Assembly (NCBI GenBank): GCA_002338385.1
Contig: DDIE01000032.1
Span: 8,712-39,483 of the forward strand
Source: Proteobacteria bacterium UBA1858
GTDB taxonomy: Bacteria; Pseudomonadota; Gammaproteobacteria; UBA4575
DNA: 30,772 nucleotides
Direction of reading: 5' to 3'
Made by a program: the position numbers and the translations under genes. Numbering within the stretch: position 1 is the stretch's first letter; each line of letters starts with the position of its first letter. Shown in pieces: positions 1 through 8,014 of the stretch. The notes below the pieces were generated by a model. That model saw only the letters and a list, made by a program, of their open reading frames with translations, was not told where the DNA came from and searched no databases.

Positions 1-401
1 ACCCTGCCGCAGCGGCCATCGCCAGCAGTTCGGCCGCCCAAAAATATGATTTGAATATATTGGCCAGTAATATTGAAGACCAGCCGGACAACACCACCCG
101 CTTTCTGGTGATTGGGCATAATAATGTGTCTGCTTCGGGGCAGGATAAAACCAGCTTGCTGGTCAGTGCGCCTAATCAGGCGGGTGCCCTGCATCAGTTA
201 TTGGCGCCGTTCGCTAGGCACAATGTCAGTTTGACGCGCATCGAGTCACGCCCGTCGCGCAGCGCCAAGTGGGAATATGTATTTTTCCTTGATCTGGAAG
301 CGCATATTGATGAGGCGCCATTACGCGATGCGTTAGTGGAGTTAAGACAGGTATCCGATATGGTCAAGATACTCGGGTCTTATCCGCAGGGAGCGCTGTG
401 A
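1..401 (+). CDS. pheA: Chorismate mutase/prephenate dehydratase, C-terminal part (5' end outside window)
   Basis: This is the 3' end of a P-protein, which turns chorismate into prephenate and then phenylpyruvate for phenylalanine synthesis in the cytoplasm. The reading frame is open from base 3, giving ...AAAAIASSSAAQKYDLNILA, the end of the prephenate dehydratase domain. The C-terminal ACT regulatory domain follows, with the GALHQLLAPF (GALV-type) and ESRPSR motifs that bind phenylalanine for feedback inhibition. A TTG at 51 is internal and not a start. The stop is TGA at 399-401, 27 bases before tyrA, so the two are probably co-transcribed. The catalytic mutase domain lies outside the window. 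Recognition is by well-known motifs and is secure. Confidence 0.95.
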   Translation, partial: PAAAAIASSSAAQKYDLNILASNIEDQPDNTTRFLVIGHNNVSASGQDKTSLLVSAPNQAGALHQLLAPFARHNVSLTRIESRPSRSAKWEYVFFLDLEAHIDEAPLRDALVELRQVSDMVKILGSYPQGAL

Positions 402-428
402 GTCAGCCATAGGCGTTGACTCATTAAT

Positions 429-1292
429 ATGATGATTGAATCGGTAGGCATAATCGGCGTTGGTATGATTGGTGGTTCACTGGCACACGCACTGCGTGCG
501 CAACAGGTCTGCCAGAAAATAATCGGCATCGATGCTGATACTGACGCGCTGGCCTGGGCGCTCAATGCCAATTTGATTGAGCAGGGCTGGCAACAAGTGG
601 CCGATTGTCCAGAGGTCCCACAGGTGGTCATTATTTGTGTGCCCGTGGCTTCTATGCGAACGGTATTCGCGGCGTGTCAGGATTGGTTTAGGCAGTGCAC
701 TGCGATCACCGATGTGGGCAGTACCAAGCAAAGTGTGATTGCGGATTTGCAGGCGGCCTGTTCTCCGCTGCCGACCAATTTTGTCCCAGCCCATCCTATT
801 GCAGGGCGAGAACAAAGCGGTGTGCAGGCGGCCGTGCCTGATTTATTCACGGGCAAGAAAGTGCTGGTCACGCCCACTGCGGAAACATCTCCTGAAAGTC
901 TGATGCAGATTACTGAGCTGTGGCAACAGATTGGGGCCGAGGTGGAATACATGAATGCCGACCGGCATGATCAAATTCTGGCCGCGACCAGTCATTTACC
1001 CCATGCGCTGGCATTTGCATTAGTTGCTTGCCTAGCGGAACAGACTGAAACACCAGAGATATTTCGTTACGCTGCCGGCGGCTTTTCTGACTTTACCCGC
1101 ATTGCGTCGAGCGATCCTGCGCTGTGGCGAGATATTTGTATCGCCAATCAGCCAGCCTTAACGGCGGCCATTGAGCGCTTTGAAGAGACGCTGCAAAAAC
1201 TGCGCGCAGGGTTACAGACACAAGATGCTGACGCGCTTCAGAGTATGTTTCAAAATGCTAAAAATGCACGTGACAAATTTACTCAATCCTGA
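429..1292 (+). CDS. tyrA: Prephenate dehydrogenase
   Basis: NAD-dependent prephenate dehydrogenase of 287 aa, making 4-hydroxyphenylpyruvate for tyrosine synthesis. The N-terminal Rossmann fold shows GVGMIGG at residues 10-16. Further on come the HPIAGREQSG motif, which binds substrate and coenzyme, and the SHLPHALA helix carrying conserved histidines of the dimerisation/active-site domain. There is no fused chorismate mutase (unlike enteric TyrA), no C-terminal ACT domain, and no fusion to aroA (unlike pseudomonads). The start is ATG at 429 in an ATGATG pair. No strong Shine-Dalgarno is visible, which fits translational coupling to pheA 27 bases upstream. aroA follows after 30 bases. The arogenate-using alternative (cyclohexadienyl dehydrogenase) cannot be excluded from sequence alone. 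Confidence 0.94.
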   Translation: MMIESVGIIGVGMIGGSLAHALRAQQVCQKIIGIDADTDALAWALNANLIEQGWQQVADCPEVPQVVIICVPVASMRTVFAACQDWFRQCTAITDVGSTKQSVIADLQAACSPLPTNFVPAHPIAGREQSGVQAAVPDLFTGKKVLVTPTAETSPESLMQITELWQQIGAEVEYMNADRHDQILAATSHLPHALAFALVACLAEQTETPEIFRYAAGGFSDFTRIASSDPALWRDICIANQPALTAAIERFEETLQKLRAGLQTQDADALQSMFQNAKNARDKFTQS

Positions 1293-1322
1293 CACTTCAG
1301 TCTTTAATTTAAACACCTTATT

Positions 1323-2630
1323 GTGAAATATATCGTTCAGCCAAGCGCACGGATTGCCGGTGAAATCAGTGTCCCGGGGGATAAATCGATTTCCCATCGC
1401 GCCATCATGTTTGCGTCCCTGGCTGAGGGCAGTACGCGCGTGAGTGGTTTCCTTCAGGGTGAGGATTGTCTGGCGACACTGCATGCTTTTCAGCAAATGG
1501 GGGTCACGGTCGACTACGGCAGCGACGATATGACCATTCATGGCGTCGGCCGCGACGGCTTACAGGCCCCGCAGAATGCGCTCGATTGTGGTAACTCGGG
1601 GACCTCCATGCGTCTGTTGACGGGCTTGTTAGCGGGGCAGGGTTTTGCGGTCACCTTGGTGGGTGATGAGTCCCTGTTGCAGCGCCCGATGCGACGCGTG
1701 TGTGATCCACTGAACAGCATGGGTGCGCGCATCGATACGGCCGCTAAGGGCACACCTCCCGTGACTATTCATGCCGTCGACAGCCTACAGGCCATCAGCT
1801 ATCACCTGCCAGTGGCCAGCGCACAAGTGAAATCGGCAGTGTTATTAGCCGGCTTGTTTGCGCGCGGCGTGACCGAGGTGATTGAGCCTAAGCCCACCCG
1901 GGATCACACCGAATGCATGTTGCAAGCGTTTCACTACCCTCTGCAGCGGTCAGCTACTCGAATCAGTGTGGAGGGTGGCCACCGCTTGCACGCGACGGAT
2001 ATTCAAGTACCCGGTGATATCTCCTCAGCAGCGTTTTTTATTGTCGCTGCCTGCATCGCACCGCAGGCTGAACTGACCTTGCACAATGTGGGCATGAACC
2101 CAACACGGACTGGAGTGCTGGCGATACTGCAAGCCATGAACGCGTCCATTGATATTCACAATCATGCTGTTGAGGGTGGTGAGCCCACCGCCTCGATCAC
2201 TGTGCGCAGCAGTCAACTGCGAGGTATTGATGTACCTCCGGAGCTGGTGCCCTCCGCGATTGATGAGTTTCCGATTCTGTGTGTGGCAGCGGCCTGTGCG
2301 CAAGGTACTACACGAGTCACTCAGGCTGAGGAACTGCGAGTCAAAGAGAGTGATCGCATCGCTCAGGTCGCGCGGGGTTTAACCACCCTGGGCGTCAGGG
2401 TAGAGGAATATCCAGATGGCTTAACCATCGAGGGTGGCCCACTCACAGGTGGCGAGATCGACAGTGGGCATGATCATCGGATTGCCATGGCATTTAGTAT
2501 TGCCTCGTTGCGCGCCGCGGACACCATTACGGTGCACGATTGCAAAAATGTGGCCACGTCTTTCCCGGGCTTTGTCGAAACGGCGCGTTCCGTTGGTCTT
2601 GATATTACCCTCCATGAGCACGACCGCTAA
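1323..2630 (+). CDS. aroA: 3-phosphoshikimate 1-carboxyvinyltransferase (EPSP synthase)
   Basis: EPSP synthase of 435 aa joins phosphoenolpyruvate to shikimate-3-phosphate in the shikimate pathway that feeds pheA and tyrA. The N-terminal VPGDKSISHR (residues 17-26) holds the Lys/Ser/Arg substrate ligands. The LDCGNSGTSMRLLTG motif is one family signature and RVKESDRI is the other. The C-terminal DHRIAMAFSIA segment is also typical. The start is GTG at 1323, since the next residues KYIVQPSARIAGEISVPGDKS match the family N-terminus directly. Its last 17 bases overlap cmk. The GNSGTSM form (rather than GNAGTAM) suggests a class II type enzyme, but that is inference. Confidence 0.95.
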   Translation: MKYIVQPSARIAGEISVPGDKSISHRAIMFASLAEGSTRVSGFLQGEDCLATLHAFQQMGVTVDYGSDDMTIHGVGRDGLQAPQNALDCGNSGTSMRLLTGLLAGQGFAVTLVGDESLLQRPMRRVCDPLNSMGARIDTAAKGTPPVTIHAVDSLQAISYHLPVASAQVKSAVLLAGLFARGVTEVIEPKPTRDHTECMLQAFHYPLQRSATRISVEGGHRLHATDIQVPGDISSAAFFIVAACIAPQAELTLHNVGMNPTRTGVLAILQAMNASIDIHNHAVEGGEPTASITVRSSQLRGIDVPPELVPSAIDEFPILCVAAACAQGTTRVTQAEELRVKESDRIAQVARGLTTLGVRVEEYPDGLTIEGGPLTGGEIDSGHDHRIAMAFSIASLRAADTITVHDCKNVATSFPGFVETARSVGLDITLHEHDR

Positions 2631-3300
2631 GCCGGCCTCCGTCCCAGTCATTACCGTAGACGGCCCCGCGGGTGTCGGTAAGGGCACACTGACTAAACGT
2701 TTGGCCGCAATATACGGCTTTCATTACCTCGACAGTGGTGCGGTCTATCGCGCACTCGCAAGCCAGGTCCTGGCCCGTTCGCTGGTGCCAGAGCAGTTGG
2801 ATGAGATCGTGCATCTGGCCACGCAGCTAGCGCTGAGTTTCCCCCCCGAACATGATTATCAGACCATGCTTGGAAACAACATTATTGAAGCGGATATTCG
2901 CACTGAGACATGCTCTGCGATGGCCTCGAAAATTGCCGCACAACAACCTATTCGCGAGCAGCTGCTGGCATTGCAAAAGAGTTTTCAGCGCGCACCGGGG
3001 TTAGTCTGTGACGGTCGCGATATGGGCACGGTGGTGTTCCCACAGGCACAAGTGAAGATTTTTTTGGACGCAAGTTGTCAAGAACGTGCGCAAAGACGCT
3101 ACAAACAGTTGATTGACCAAGGTATTAGTGCTAATTTTGCTCACCTTTTCGACAGTATATCTGCGCGTGACCAATTAGATCGTTCACGTGCACATTCACC
3201 ATTGGTGGCTGCCGAGGGAGCTTGGGTGATTGATTCTACCGAAATGACCATTGAAGAAGTGATTGGTGCAGCAACTGATTACATCAAGCGGTCACTATGA
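2614..3300 (+). CDS. cmk: Cytidylate kinase
   Basis: CMP/dCMP kinase of 228 aa phosphorylates (d)CMP with ATP in pyrimidine salvage. The Walker A motif GPAGVGKGT is at residues 17-25. The DSGAVYRALA segment binds nucleotide, and DGRDMGTVVFP is the hallmark of the family. The open frame runs upstream to 2434 inside aroA, but ATG 2614 gives the proper N-terminus (MSTTAKPASVPVITVDGPAG), so the longer form is rejected. The start lies within the end of aroA, which implies translational coupling. The stop TGA ends at 3300 and rpsA begins 53 bases later. The cmk-rpsA pair is conserved across gammaproteobacteria. Confidence 0.95.
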   Translation: MSTTAKPASVPVITVDGPAGVGKGTLTKRLAAIYGFHYLDSGAVYRALASQVLARSLVPEQLDEIVHLATQLALSFPPEHDYQTMLGNNIIEADIRTETCSAMASKIAAQQPIREQLLALQKSFQRAPGLVCDGRDMGTVVFPQAQVKIFLDASCQERAQRRYKQLIDQGISANFAHLFDSISARDQLDRSRAHSPLVAAEGAWVIDSTEMTIEEVIGAATDYIKRSL

Positions 3301-3353
3301 GTAAGTGGAGGCAATTGTTTTTTAACTAACATTAATATGAAGTCACTAATCTT

Positions 3354-5018
3354 ATGAGCGAAAGTTTTGCAGAGTTATTAGAAGAGAGTTTTTCCAACCT
3401 CAATATGAAAACCGGTTCCATTGTAGAAGGAACGGTAATCGATATCAGAAACGATGTGGTAGTGGTCAATGCCGGTCTGAAATCAGAAGGCGTTATCCCC
3501 ATCGACCAGTTCAAAACTGAACGTGGTGAAGTCAATGTCGTGGTTGGCGATGTGGTCGAAGTTGCCCTCGATGCCGTCGAGGATGGTTATGGTGAGACCC
3601 GTCTATCACGCGAAAAAGCACGCCGTGCCAAGGCATGGAGCGAACTCGAGCGAATTAGTGAATCAGGTGAAACCATCACCGGTATTATCACCGGCAAGGT
3701 GAAGGGCGGATTTACCGTCGAGTTGCCGGACATCCGAGCATTCTTACCCGGATCATTGGTGGATGTGCGTCCAGTGCGCGATACCGCCTATCTGGAAGGT
3801 AAAGAATTAGAATTTAAAGTCATCAAATTAGATCAGCGTCGCAACAATGTTGTGGTTTCACGCCGTGCCGTGGTCGAGACTGAATTCAGCGCAGAGCGTG
3901 AGACGCTGCTGGAAACATTGCAAGATGGCAGCGTAGTGAAGGGCATTGTTAAGAACCTTACTGATTATGGTGCATTTCTCGATCTTGGTGGCGTAGATGG
4001 TTTGCTCCACATTACCGACATGGCCTGGAAGCGGGTCAAACATCCTTCAGAGGTGGTCGCTATTGGGGATGAAATCGAGGTTAAAGTACTTAAGTTCGAT
4101 AAAGAGAAGACACGCGTATCTCTGGGTCTGAAACAACTAGGCTCTGATCCGTGGGCGGACCTCATGCGCCGTTTCCCGGAAGGTTCCAGAACCTTTGGTA
4201 AGGTAACCAATATCGCCGACTACGGCTGTTTCGTCGAAATTGAAGACGGTGTAGAAGGCTTAGTGCACGTCTCCGAGATGGACTGGACCAGTAAGAATGT
4301 TAACCCGGCGAAAATTGTTGCCCTAGGTGACGAAGTCGAAGTCATGGTGTTGGATATTGATGAAGAGCGACGTCGTATTTCACTCGGTATCAAGCAATGT
4401 CAGGCCAACCCATGGGACGAGTTTGCGGCCAGCCATGATAAAGGCAGTAAGGTCAGCGGTCAGATTAAATCAATCACTGATTTTGGTATCTTCATCGGTC
4501 TGGATGGCGGCATCGATGGTCTCGTGCACTTATCCGATATCTCTTGGAATGATACTGGCGAGGACGCCATTCGTAATTTCAAGAAGGGCGAAGAAATCGA
4601 AGCCGTAGTTTTAGCTGTCGACGCCGAACGCGAGCGCATTTCACTTGGCATCAAGCAAATGGATCAGGATCCTTTATCAGGCTATCTGGCAGAGCATCAA
4701 AAAGGCAGTATTGTGAAAGGTTCAGTCATCGCAATCGACGCAAAAGCTGCTACTATTCAACTAGGTGAAGGCATAGAGGGCATACTCAAAGCCTCTGAAT
4801 ACGCGCTTGATAAGATCGAAGATTTGAGCAAAGTATTGAAAGAGGGTGACGAAGTCGAAGCCAAGTTTATGGGTGTTGATCGCAAGACACGCGCCATTAC
4901 CCTCTCCATCAAAGCCAAAGAGCAACAAGAAGAGGCTGATGCTTTACAGGATTACAGTAATTCTGATGGCAGCTCCACTTCCCTTGGCGATATCTTAAAA
5001 GAACAAATGGGCGACTAA
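3354..5018 (+). CDS. rpsA: 30S ribosomal protein S1
   Basis: Ribosomal protein S1, 554 aa (E. coli 557), binds mRNA on the small subunit and helps unfold structured messages. Six tandem S1 (OB-fold) domains are visible, at about residues 20-85, 103-168, 190-257, 275-344, 362-431 and 449-515. Repeated blocks of the type DYGAFLDLGG-VDGLLHITDM mark domains 3 to 5. The start is ATG 3354 (MSESFAELLEESF), as in the family. An in-frame ATG at 3336 is possible but adds residues the family lacks. There is no strong Shine-Dalgarno next to the start. In E. coli the rpsA leader also lacks one and is autoregulated by S1, so similar control is likely here. Confidence 0.97.
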   Translation: MSESFAELLEESFSNLNMKTGSIVEGTVIDIRNDVVVVNAGLKSEGVIPIDQFKTERGEVNVVVGDVVEVALDAVEDGYGETRLSREKARRAKAWSELERISESGETITGIITGKVKGGFTVELPDIRAFLPGSLVDVRPVRDTAYLEGKELEFKVIKLDQRRNNVVVSRRAVVETEFSAERETLLETLQDGSVVKGIVKNLTDYGAFLDLGGVDGLLHITDMAWKRVKHPSEVVAIGDEIEVKVLKFDKEKTRVSLGLKQLGSDPWADLMRRFPEGSRTFGKVTNIADYGCFVEIEDGVEGLVHVSEMDWTSKNVNPAKIVALGDEVEVMVLDIDEERRRISLGIKQCQANPWDEFAASHDKGSKVSGQIKSITDFGIFIGLDGGIDGLVHLSDISWNDTGEDAIRNFKKGEEIEAVVLAVDAERERISLGIKQMDQDPLSGYLAEHQKGSIVKGSVIAIDAKAATIQLGEGIEGILKASEYALDKIEDLSKVLKEGDEVEAKFMGVDRKTRAITLSIKAKEQQEEADALQDYSNSDGSSTSLGDILKEQMGD

Positions 5019-5050
5019 CATTAGCAAATAAGGAAGCGTTGGTAGTTATT

Positions 5051-5353
5051 GTGATTACTAAATCCGAGTTGATCGAAAAAATATCTCAAAAGCAAAAGCA
5101 CTTGCAGCAAAAAGACATTGAGCTTGCTGTTAAAAGTGTGATCGAGCAGATGAGTGATGCGCTGTCATCCGGGAGGCGTATCGAGATACGAGGATTTGGT
5201 AGCTTCTCATTGCATTTTCGTCCACCGCGTATGGGCCGTAATCCTAAGACGGGTGAGCCGGTCTCCTTGGACGGGAAATACGTACCGCATTTCAAGCCGG
5301 GCAAGGAACTGCGGGAACGCGTCAACAAGAGCATGCCTGAAGAACTCGATTAA
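5051..5353 (+). CDS. ihfB: Integration host factor subunit beta
   Basis: IHF-beta pairs with IHF-alpha (also in this window, at 18701) to bend DNA sharply in transcription, recombination and replication. The HU/IHF fold is complete: ITKSELIEKI at the start, IEIRGFGSFSLHFR in the core, and the DNA-intercalating arm RPPRMGRNPKTG with its conserved proline. GKYVPHFKPGKELRERV closes the protein. Two starts are possible. GTG 5051 gives the family N-terminus (MITKSEL, 100 aa). TTG 5039 lies only four bases after AGGA (5031-5034) and would add four residues (MVVI). Homology favours 5051, the ribosome-site spacing favours 5039. The gene follows rpsA by 32 bases. Confidence 0.94.
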   Translation: MITKSELIEKISQKQKHLQQKDIELAVKSVIEQMSDALSSGRRIEIRGFGSFSLHFRPPRMGRNPKTGEPVSLDGKYVPHFKPGKELRERVNKSMPEELD

Positions 5354-5404
5354 ATGCTTCTGATCTGCTTCTGTTAATGGCCAACAGAACCCCAAACCCT
5401 CATC

Positions 5405-6091
5405 ATGATCATTGTTGCACTTGATTTTCCCGATGCCGATCAGGCGCTAGCATTTGCTGACACTATTCCCTGCGCTGACTGTGCGGTCAAAGTGGGCTTT
5501 GAATTATTCCTTAGTGCCGGGCCGGAGCTAGTGACTGCCCTGGTCGAGCGCGGTTTTAAAGTCTTTCTGGATTTAAAATTTCACGATATTCCCAATACCG
5601 TTGCGCAGGCCTGTCTGGCCGCAGCCAAATTGGGCGTATGGATGATCAATGTGCATGCTGCAGGCGGCATTGGCATGATGCAGGCTGCGCGAGCGGCACT
5701 CGATGGCGCCAGTCACCGGCCGCATCTGATAGCGGTCACGGTGCTGACTTCAATGGATAAAGACGCGCTGCAAGCGGTTGGCGTACAGGGTGATATGCAG
5801 AGTGTAGTCACCCGCTGGGCCACACAGGCGATGCAGGCGGGTTGTGATGGTGTGGTGAGCTCAGCCCAAGAGGCGCAACTGATCCGACAACATACCTCTG
5901 CCGACTTCCTGCTTGTGACACCGGGGATACGCCTGCCAACAGATGCCAGGGATGACCAAAAACGTATCGTCACGCCACAACAAGCCGCCCAACTGGGTGT
6001 TAATCATATCGTGGTCGGACGACCCATTACCCAAGCACACAATCCTCAGCTGGCGTTGCAGACTTTCGTCGCTGCGTTTGCCCGTGCGTAA
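5405..6091 (+). CDS. pyrF: Orotidine 5'-phosphate decarboxylase
   Basis: OMP decarboxylase of 228 aa catalyses the last step of UMP synthesis. The family signature FLDLKFHDIPNT contains the catalytic Asp-x-Lys-x-x-Asp set. MIIVALDFPDADQALAFAD is the usual N-terminus and VTPGIRL plus HIVVGRPIT are the phosphate-binding ends of the TIM barrel. The start is ATG 5405, with no good Shine-Dalgarno. The gene sits 51 bases after ihfB. In enterics and pseudomonads lapA and lapB usually lie between ihfB and pyrF, but here they are absent. Confidence 0.95.
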   Translation: MIIVALDFPDADQALAFADTIPCADCAVKVGFELFLSAGPELVTALVERGFKVFLDLKFHDIPNTVAQACLAAAKLGVWMINVHAAGGIGMMQAARAALDGASHRPHLIAVTVLTSMDKDALQAVGVQGDMQSVVTRWATQAMQAGCDGVVSSAQEAQLIRQHTSADFLLVTPGIRLPTDARDDQKRIVTPQQAAQLGVNHIVVGRPITQAHNPQLALQTFVAAFARA

Positions 6092-6140
6092 TGCACGGAC
6101 GCGTCTATTGCTGCTTTACATCATCTCCTAAACTGCCTGT

Positions 6141-6160
6141 CCACATGTGATCACATGTGG
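6141..6160. promoter_or_regulatory. Perfect 20-bp palindrome upstream of comEA-like gene
   Basis: The 20 bases CCACATGTGATCACATGTGG are identical to their own reverse complement. The element sits 49 bases after pyrF and 27 bases before the comEA-like start. No T-run follows on either strand, so it does not look like an intrinsic terminator. It is better explained as the operator of a dimeric regulator, but the regulator is unknown. It holds TGTGA and TCACA half-sites back to back, without the 6-base spacer of a CRP site. Confidence 0.5.
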
Positions 6161-6187
6161 CGAGTTGATTAATTATGGGAGCACACG

Positions 6188-6451
6188 ATGAAAAAAATAT
6201 GCATGTACGCAGTGTTATTACTGGTGCTATTCAGCAGCGCACAATTAGTGGCCGCGCCGGTTAATGTTAACCGGGCCAGTCTGGAACAACTGGTGGATAA
6301 TCTAGAGGGTATTGGCGCGCATAAGGCGCAGGCAATCATAGATTATCGGGAGCAACATGGTGACTTTCGCCAGCTGGATGATTTGCTTAAAGTGAAAGGC
6401 ATCGGGCCATCTTTAATAGAAAAAAATCAGCAGGATTTTTTATTTCAGTGA
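6188..6451 (+). CDS. ComEA-like helix-hairpin-helix protein, secreted
   Basis: Small protein of 87 aa. Residues 1-23 form a signal peptide: MKK, then a hydrophobic stretch, then a cleavage site near LVAA. The rest is one ComEA-type double helix-hairpin-helix domain: VNVNRASLEQLVDNLEGIGAHKAQAI and later LDDLLKVKGIGPSLIEKN. Such periplasmic proteins bind incoming double-stranded DNA during natural transformation, and similar small forms occur in many gammaproteobacteria. The start ATG 6188 is supported by TGGGAG at 6176-6181. The 20-bp palindrome upstream may control it. No other competence gene is in the window, so a role in DNA uptake is from family knowledge only. Confidence 0.9.
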   Translation: MKKICMYAVLLLVLFSSAQLVAAPVNVNRASLEQLVDNLEGIGAHKAQAIIDYREQHGDFRQLDDLLKVKGIGPSLIEKNQQDFLFQ

Positions 6452-6561
6452 TACTGGCCGACAGATTGATGTGCTGATGAAGCACACGGCACTATCGAGG
6501 ATGGATGTTTTGGCTGATATTTGTTCATTATGGTCTGGCAGGATGTTCCTATCGAACGTCT

Positions 6562-6580
6562 ATTTCATGTATCATGAAAT
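6562..6580. promoter_or_regulatory. Inverted repeat upstream of galU
   Basis: ATTTCATG and CATGAAAT form perfect 8-bp arms around TAT, 47 bases before the galU start at 6628. It lies in the 176-base gap between the comEA-like gene and galU, where a galU promoter would be expected. No T-run follows, so an operator is more likely than a terminator. The binding factor is unknown. Confidence 0.4.
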
Positions 6581-6627
6581 CCAATAATAAAACGACTTTC
6601 AAGTCTCAATCACTGCATCCAATTCCT

Positions 6628-7503
6628 ATGAAAAAAATTCGCAAAGCTATTTTTCCAGTGGCTGGCTTAGGTACGCGCTTCCTACCAGCAACCAAGGCTA
6701 ATCCAAAAGAAATGTTGCCCATTGTTGATAAGCCACTGATCCAGTACGCTGCTGAAGAAGCCGTCAATGCAGGTATAGAGGAACTGGTTTTTGTTACCGG
6801 TCGCAACAAACGTTCTATTCCGGATCATTTTGATAAAGCCTATGAATTAGAAGCCGAGCTGGAAGCGCACGGCAAAGACAGGATGCTGAAAGTCGTCAAA
6901 GATATTTTACCGGCGAGTGTCTCGTGCATATATATTCGCCAACCGGAGGCGCTGGGTTTGGGCCATGCGGTTCTGTGCGGGCGGCCAGTGGTGGGTGATG
7001 AACCGTTCGCAGTGATTCTGGCGGATGACTTGATTGATAGCGCGCCTAACAGCTGTCTCAAGCAAATGGTCGAAATTTATGAGCGTGAGCAGTGCAGTGT
7101 GATTGGTGTGCAACAGGTGCCACAAGAGAATGTAGGCAGTTACGGTGTGATCTCTGGCGATAAAGTCAATGAGGGCCTGTGGCGCATGTCGGGTATTGTT
7201 GAAAAACCAAAACCTGAAGAGGCCCCTTCAAATATTGCCGTCGTTGGCCGTTATATTTTGGATAGCTCGATTTTTGACATTATTGAACACACAGAACTGG
7301 GTTCAGGTAATGAGATCCAGCTGACCGATGCTATAGCCACTCAACTGCAGAGACAGACAGTGTATGGCTATGAGTTTAGCGGTCAACGTTATGACTGTGG
7401 CAGTAAGTTAGGTTATCTCCAGGCCACCGTGGATTACGGTTTGAAACATGCGGAGATTGGCGACACTTTCGGCCAATACCTGAAAGATAAAACACTCGAT
7501 TAA
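6628..7503 (+). CDS. galU: UTP-glucose-1-phosphate uridylyltransferase
   Basis: Makes UDP-glucose from UTP and glucose-1-phosphate for lipopolysaccharide core, exopolysaccharide and galactose metabolism. The nucleotidyltransferase signature VAGLGTRFLPATK with KEMLPIVDKPLIQ stands at the N-terminus. GHAVLCGRP and VEKPKPEEAPSN are further family motifs. The open frame extends to 6505, but ATG 6628 gives the family N-terminus MKKIRKAIFPVAGLGTR and a normal length (291 aa). An ATG at 6574 is also in frame but falls inside the inverted repeat and would add a tail the family lacks. No clear Shine-Dalgarno precedes 6628. The gene appears to be monocistronic. Confidence 0.94.
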   Translation: MKKIRKAIFPVAGLGTRFLPATKANPKEMLPIVDKPLIQYAAEEAVNAGIEELVFVTGRNKRSIPDHFDKAYELEAELEAHGKDRMLKVVKDILPASVSCIYIRQPEALGLGHAVLCGRPVVGDEPFAVILADDLIDSAPNSCLKQMVEIYEREQCSVIGVQQVPQENVGSYGVISGDKVNEGLWRMSGIVEKPKPEEAPSNIAVVGRYILDSSIFDIIEHTELGSGNEIQLTDAIATQLQRQTVYGYEFSGQRYDCGSKLGYLQATVDYGLKHAEIGDTFGQYLKDKTLD

Positions 7504-7796
7504 CAGACTGACCTGTGCTTAATTGGCGCGTGTGTGTGAGACTCAATCGCGGCCAGTATTAGTGCTTATTGGGTGCAGTGTGATTGTCTGACAGGGGACA
7601 TTGTTGTATTGATGTAAAGCCAAAGCTGGGCTGCATTGTGCTACTATTTAACGCTATTCATTGTCAGCAGAGACCACCCAGCGACAGATGCAAGGTGCTT
7701 GTAGATTGCGATGGCGAAGGCCTCAGAACATTTAGTAATTGTTCGATCGGGATGAGTCTGACCGGGACATAAGTGAATAGCATGGGGATGGAATTG
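7504..7796. other. Intergenic region, no gene supported
   Basis: These 293 bases lie between galU and tRNA-Asn. The only open frame of note (7584-7772, 62 aa) starts at TTG, has no Shine-Dalgarno, has six cysteines and matches nothing known to me. No strong terminator hairpin with a T-run follows galU. No copy of the tRNA-Asn 3' end, expected if an element had integrated there, is seen. The stretch may be decayed sequence. Confidence 0.5.
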
Positions 7797-7872
7797 TGGC
7801 TCCCTGGGACGGGCTCGAACCGCCGACCTAGTGATTAACAGTCACCCGCTCTACCAACTGAGCTACCAGGGA
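7797..7872 (-). tRNA. tRNA-Asn (anticodon GTT)
   Basis: Read on the minus strand, a 76-nt cloverleaf with encoded CCA. The acceptor TCCCTGG pairs with CCAGGGA, followed by discriminator G and CCA. The D-loop region is AGCTCAGTTGGTAGAGC, the anticodon loop is CTGTTAATC with GTT, and the T-arm is GGCGGTTCGAGCCCGTC. All arms pair. The gene stands alone, opposite in direction to galU and the Bro-N gene. Confidence 0.97.
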
Positions 7873-7951
7873 TCTACAGAGCCGGTGATGGTACTGTTAT
7901 CAGTTGATTGGGTCAACCGATTAGTTGATTCGGGCTAGAGGAAAATACACA

Positions 7952-7980
7952 TATAAAAACGTAAACACCGTGTTTTTATA
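7952..7980. promoter_or_regulatory. AT-rich inverted repeat upstream of Bro-N gene
   Basis: TATAAAAAC (7952-7960) and GTTTTTATA (7972-7980) are perfect 9-bp arms around an 11-base centre. The element ends 34 bases before the TTG start at 8015 and 22 bases before the ribosome-binding site. It could be an operator or part of a promoter. A terminator for upstream transcription is less likely, as the arms themselves are AT-rich and a T-run is not separate from the stem. Confidence 0.4.
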
Positions 7981-8014
7981 ATAAAAATAATAATGGGGAT
8001 TAAGGAGTAAAGCG

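Noticed and set aside
2434..2613. Longer cytidylate kinase starting inside aroA
   Set aside because: The extra 60 residues are an aroA shadow; ATG 2614 gives the family N-terminus.
6141..6160. CRP site before the comEA-like gene
   Set aside because: Half-sites TGTGA and TCACA are adjacent with no six-base spacer, so CRP could not bind in its usual geometry. Kept as a palindrome of unknown factor.
6505..6627. N-terminal extension of galU
   Set aside because: The upstream residues do not match GalU; MKKIRKAIFPVAGLGTR from 6628 is the normal start.
7584..7772. 62-aa open frame between galU and tRNA-Asn
   Set aside because: TTG start, no Shine-Dalgarno, unusual composition (many Cys) and no family resemblance; likely a chance frame.
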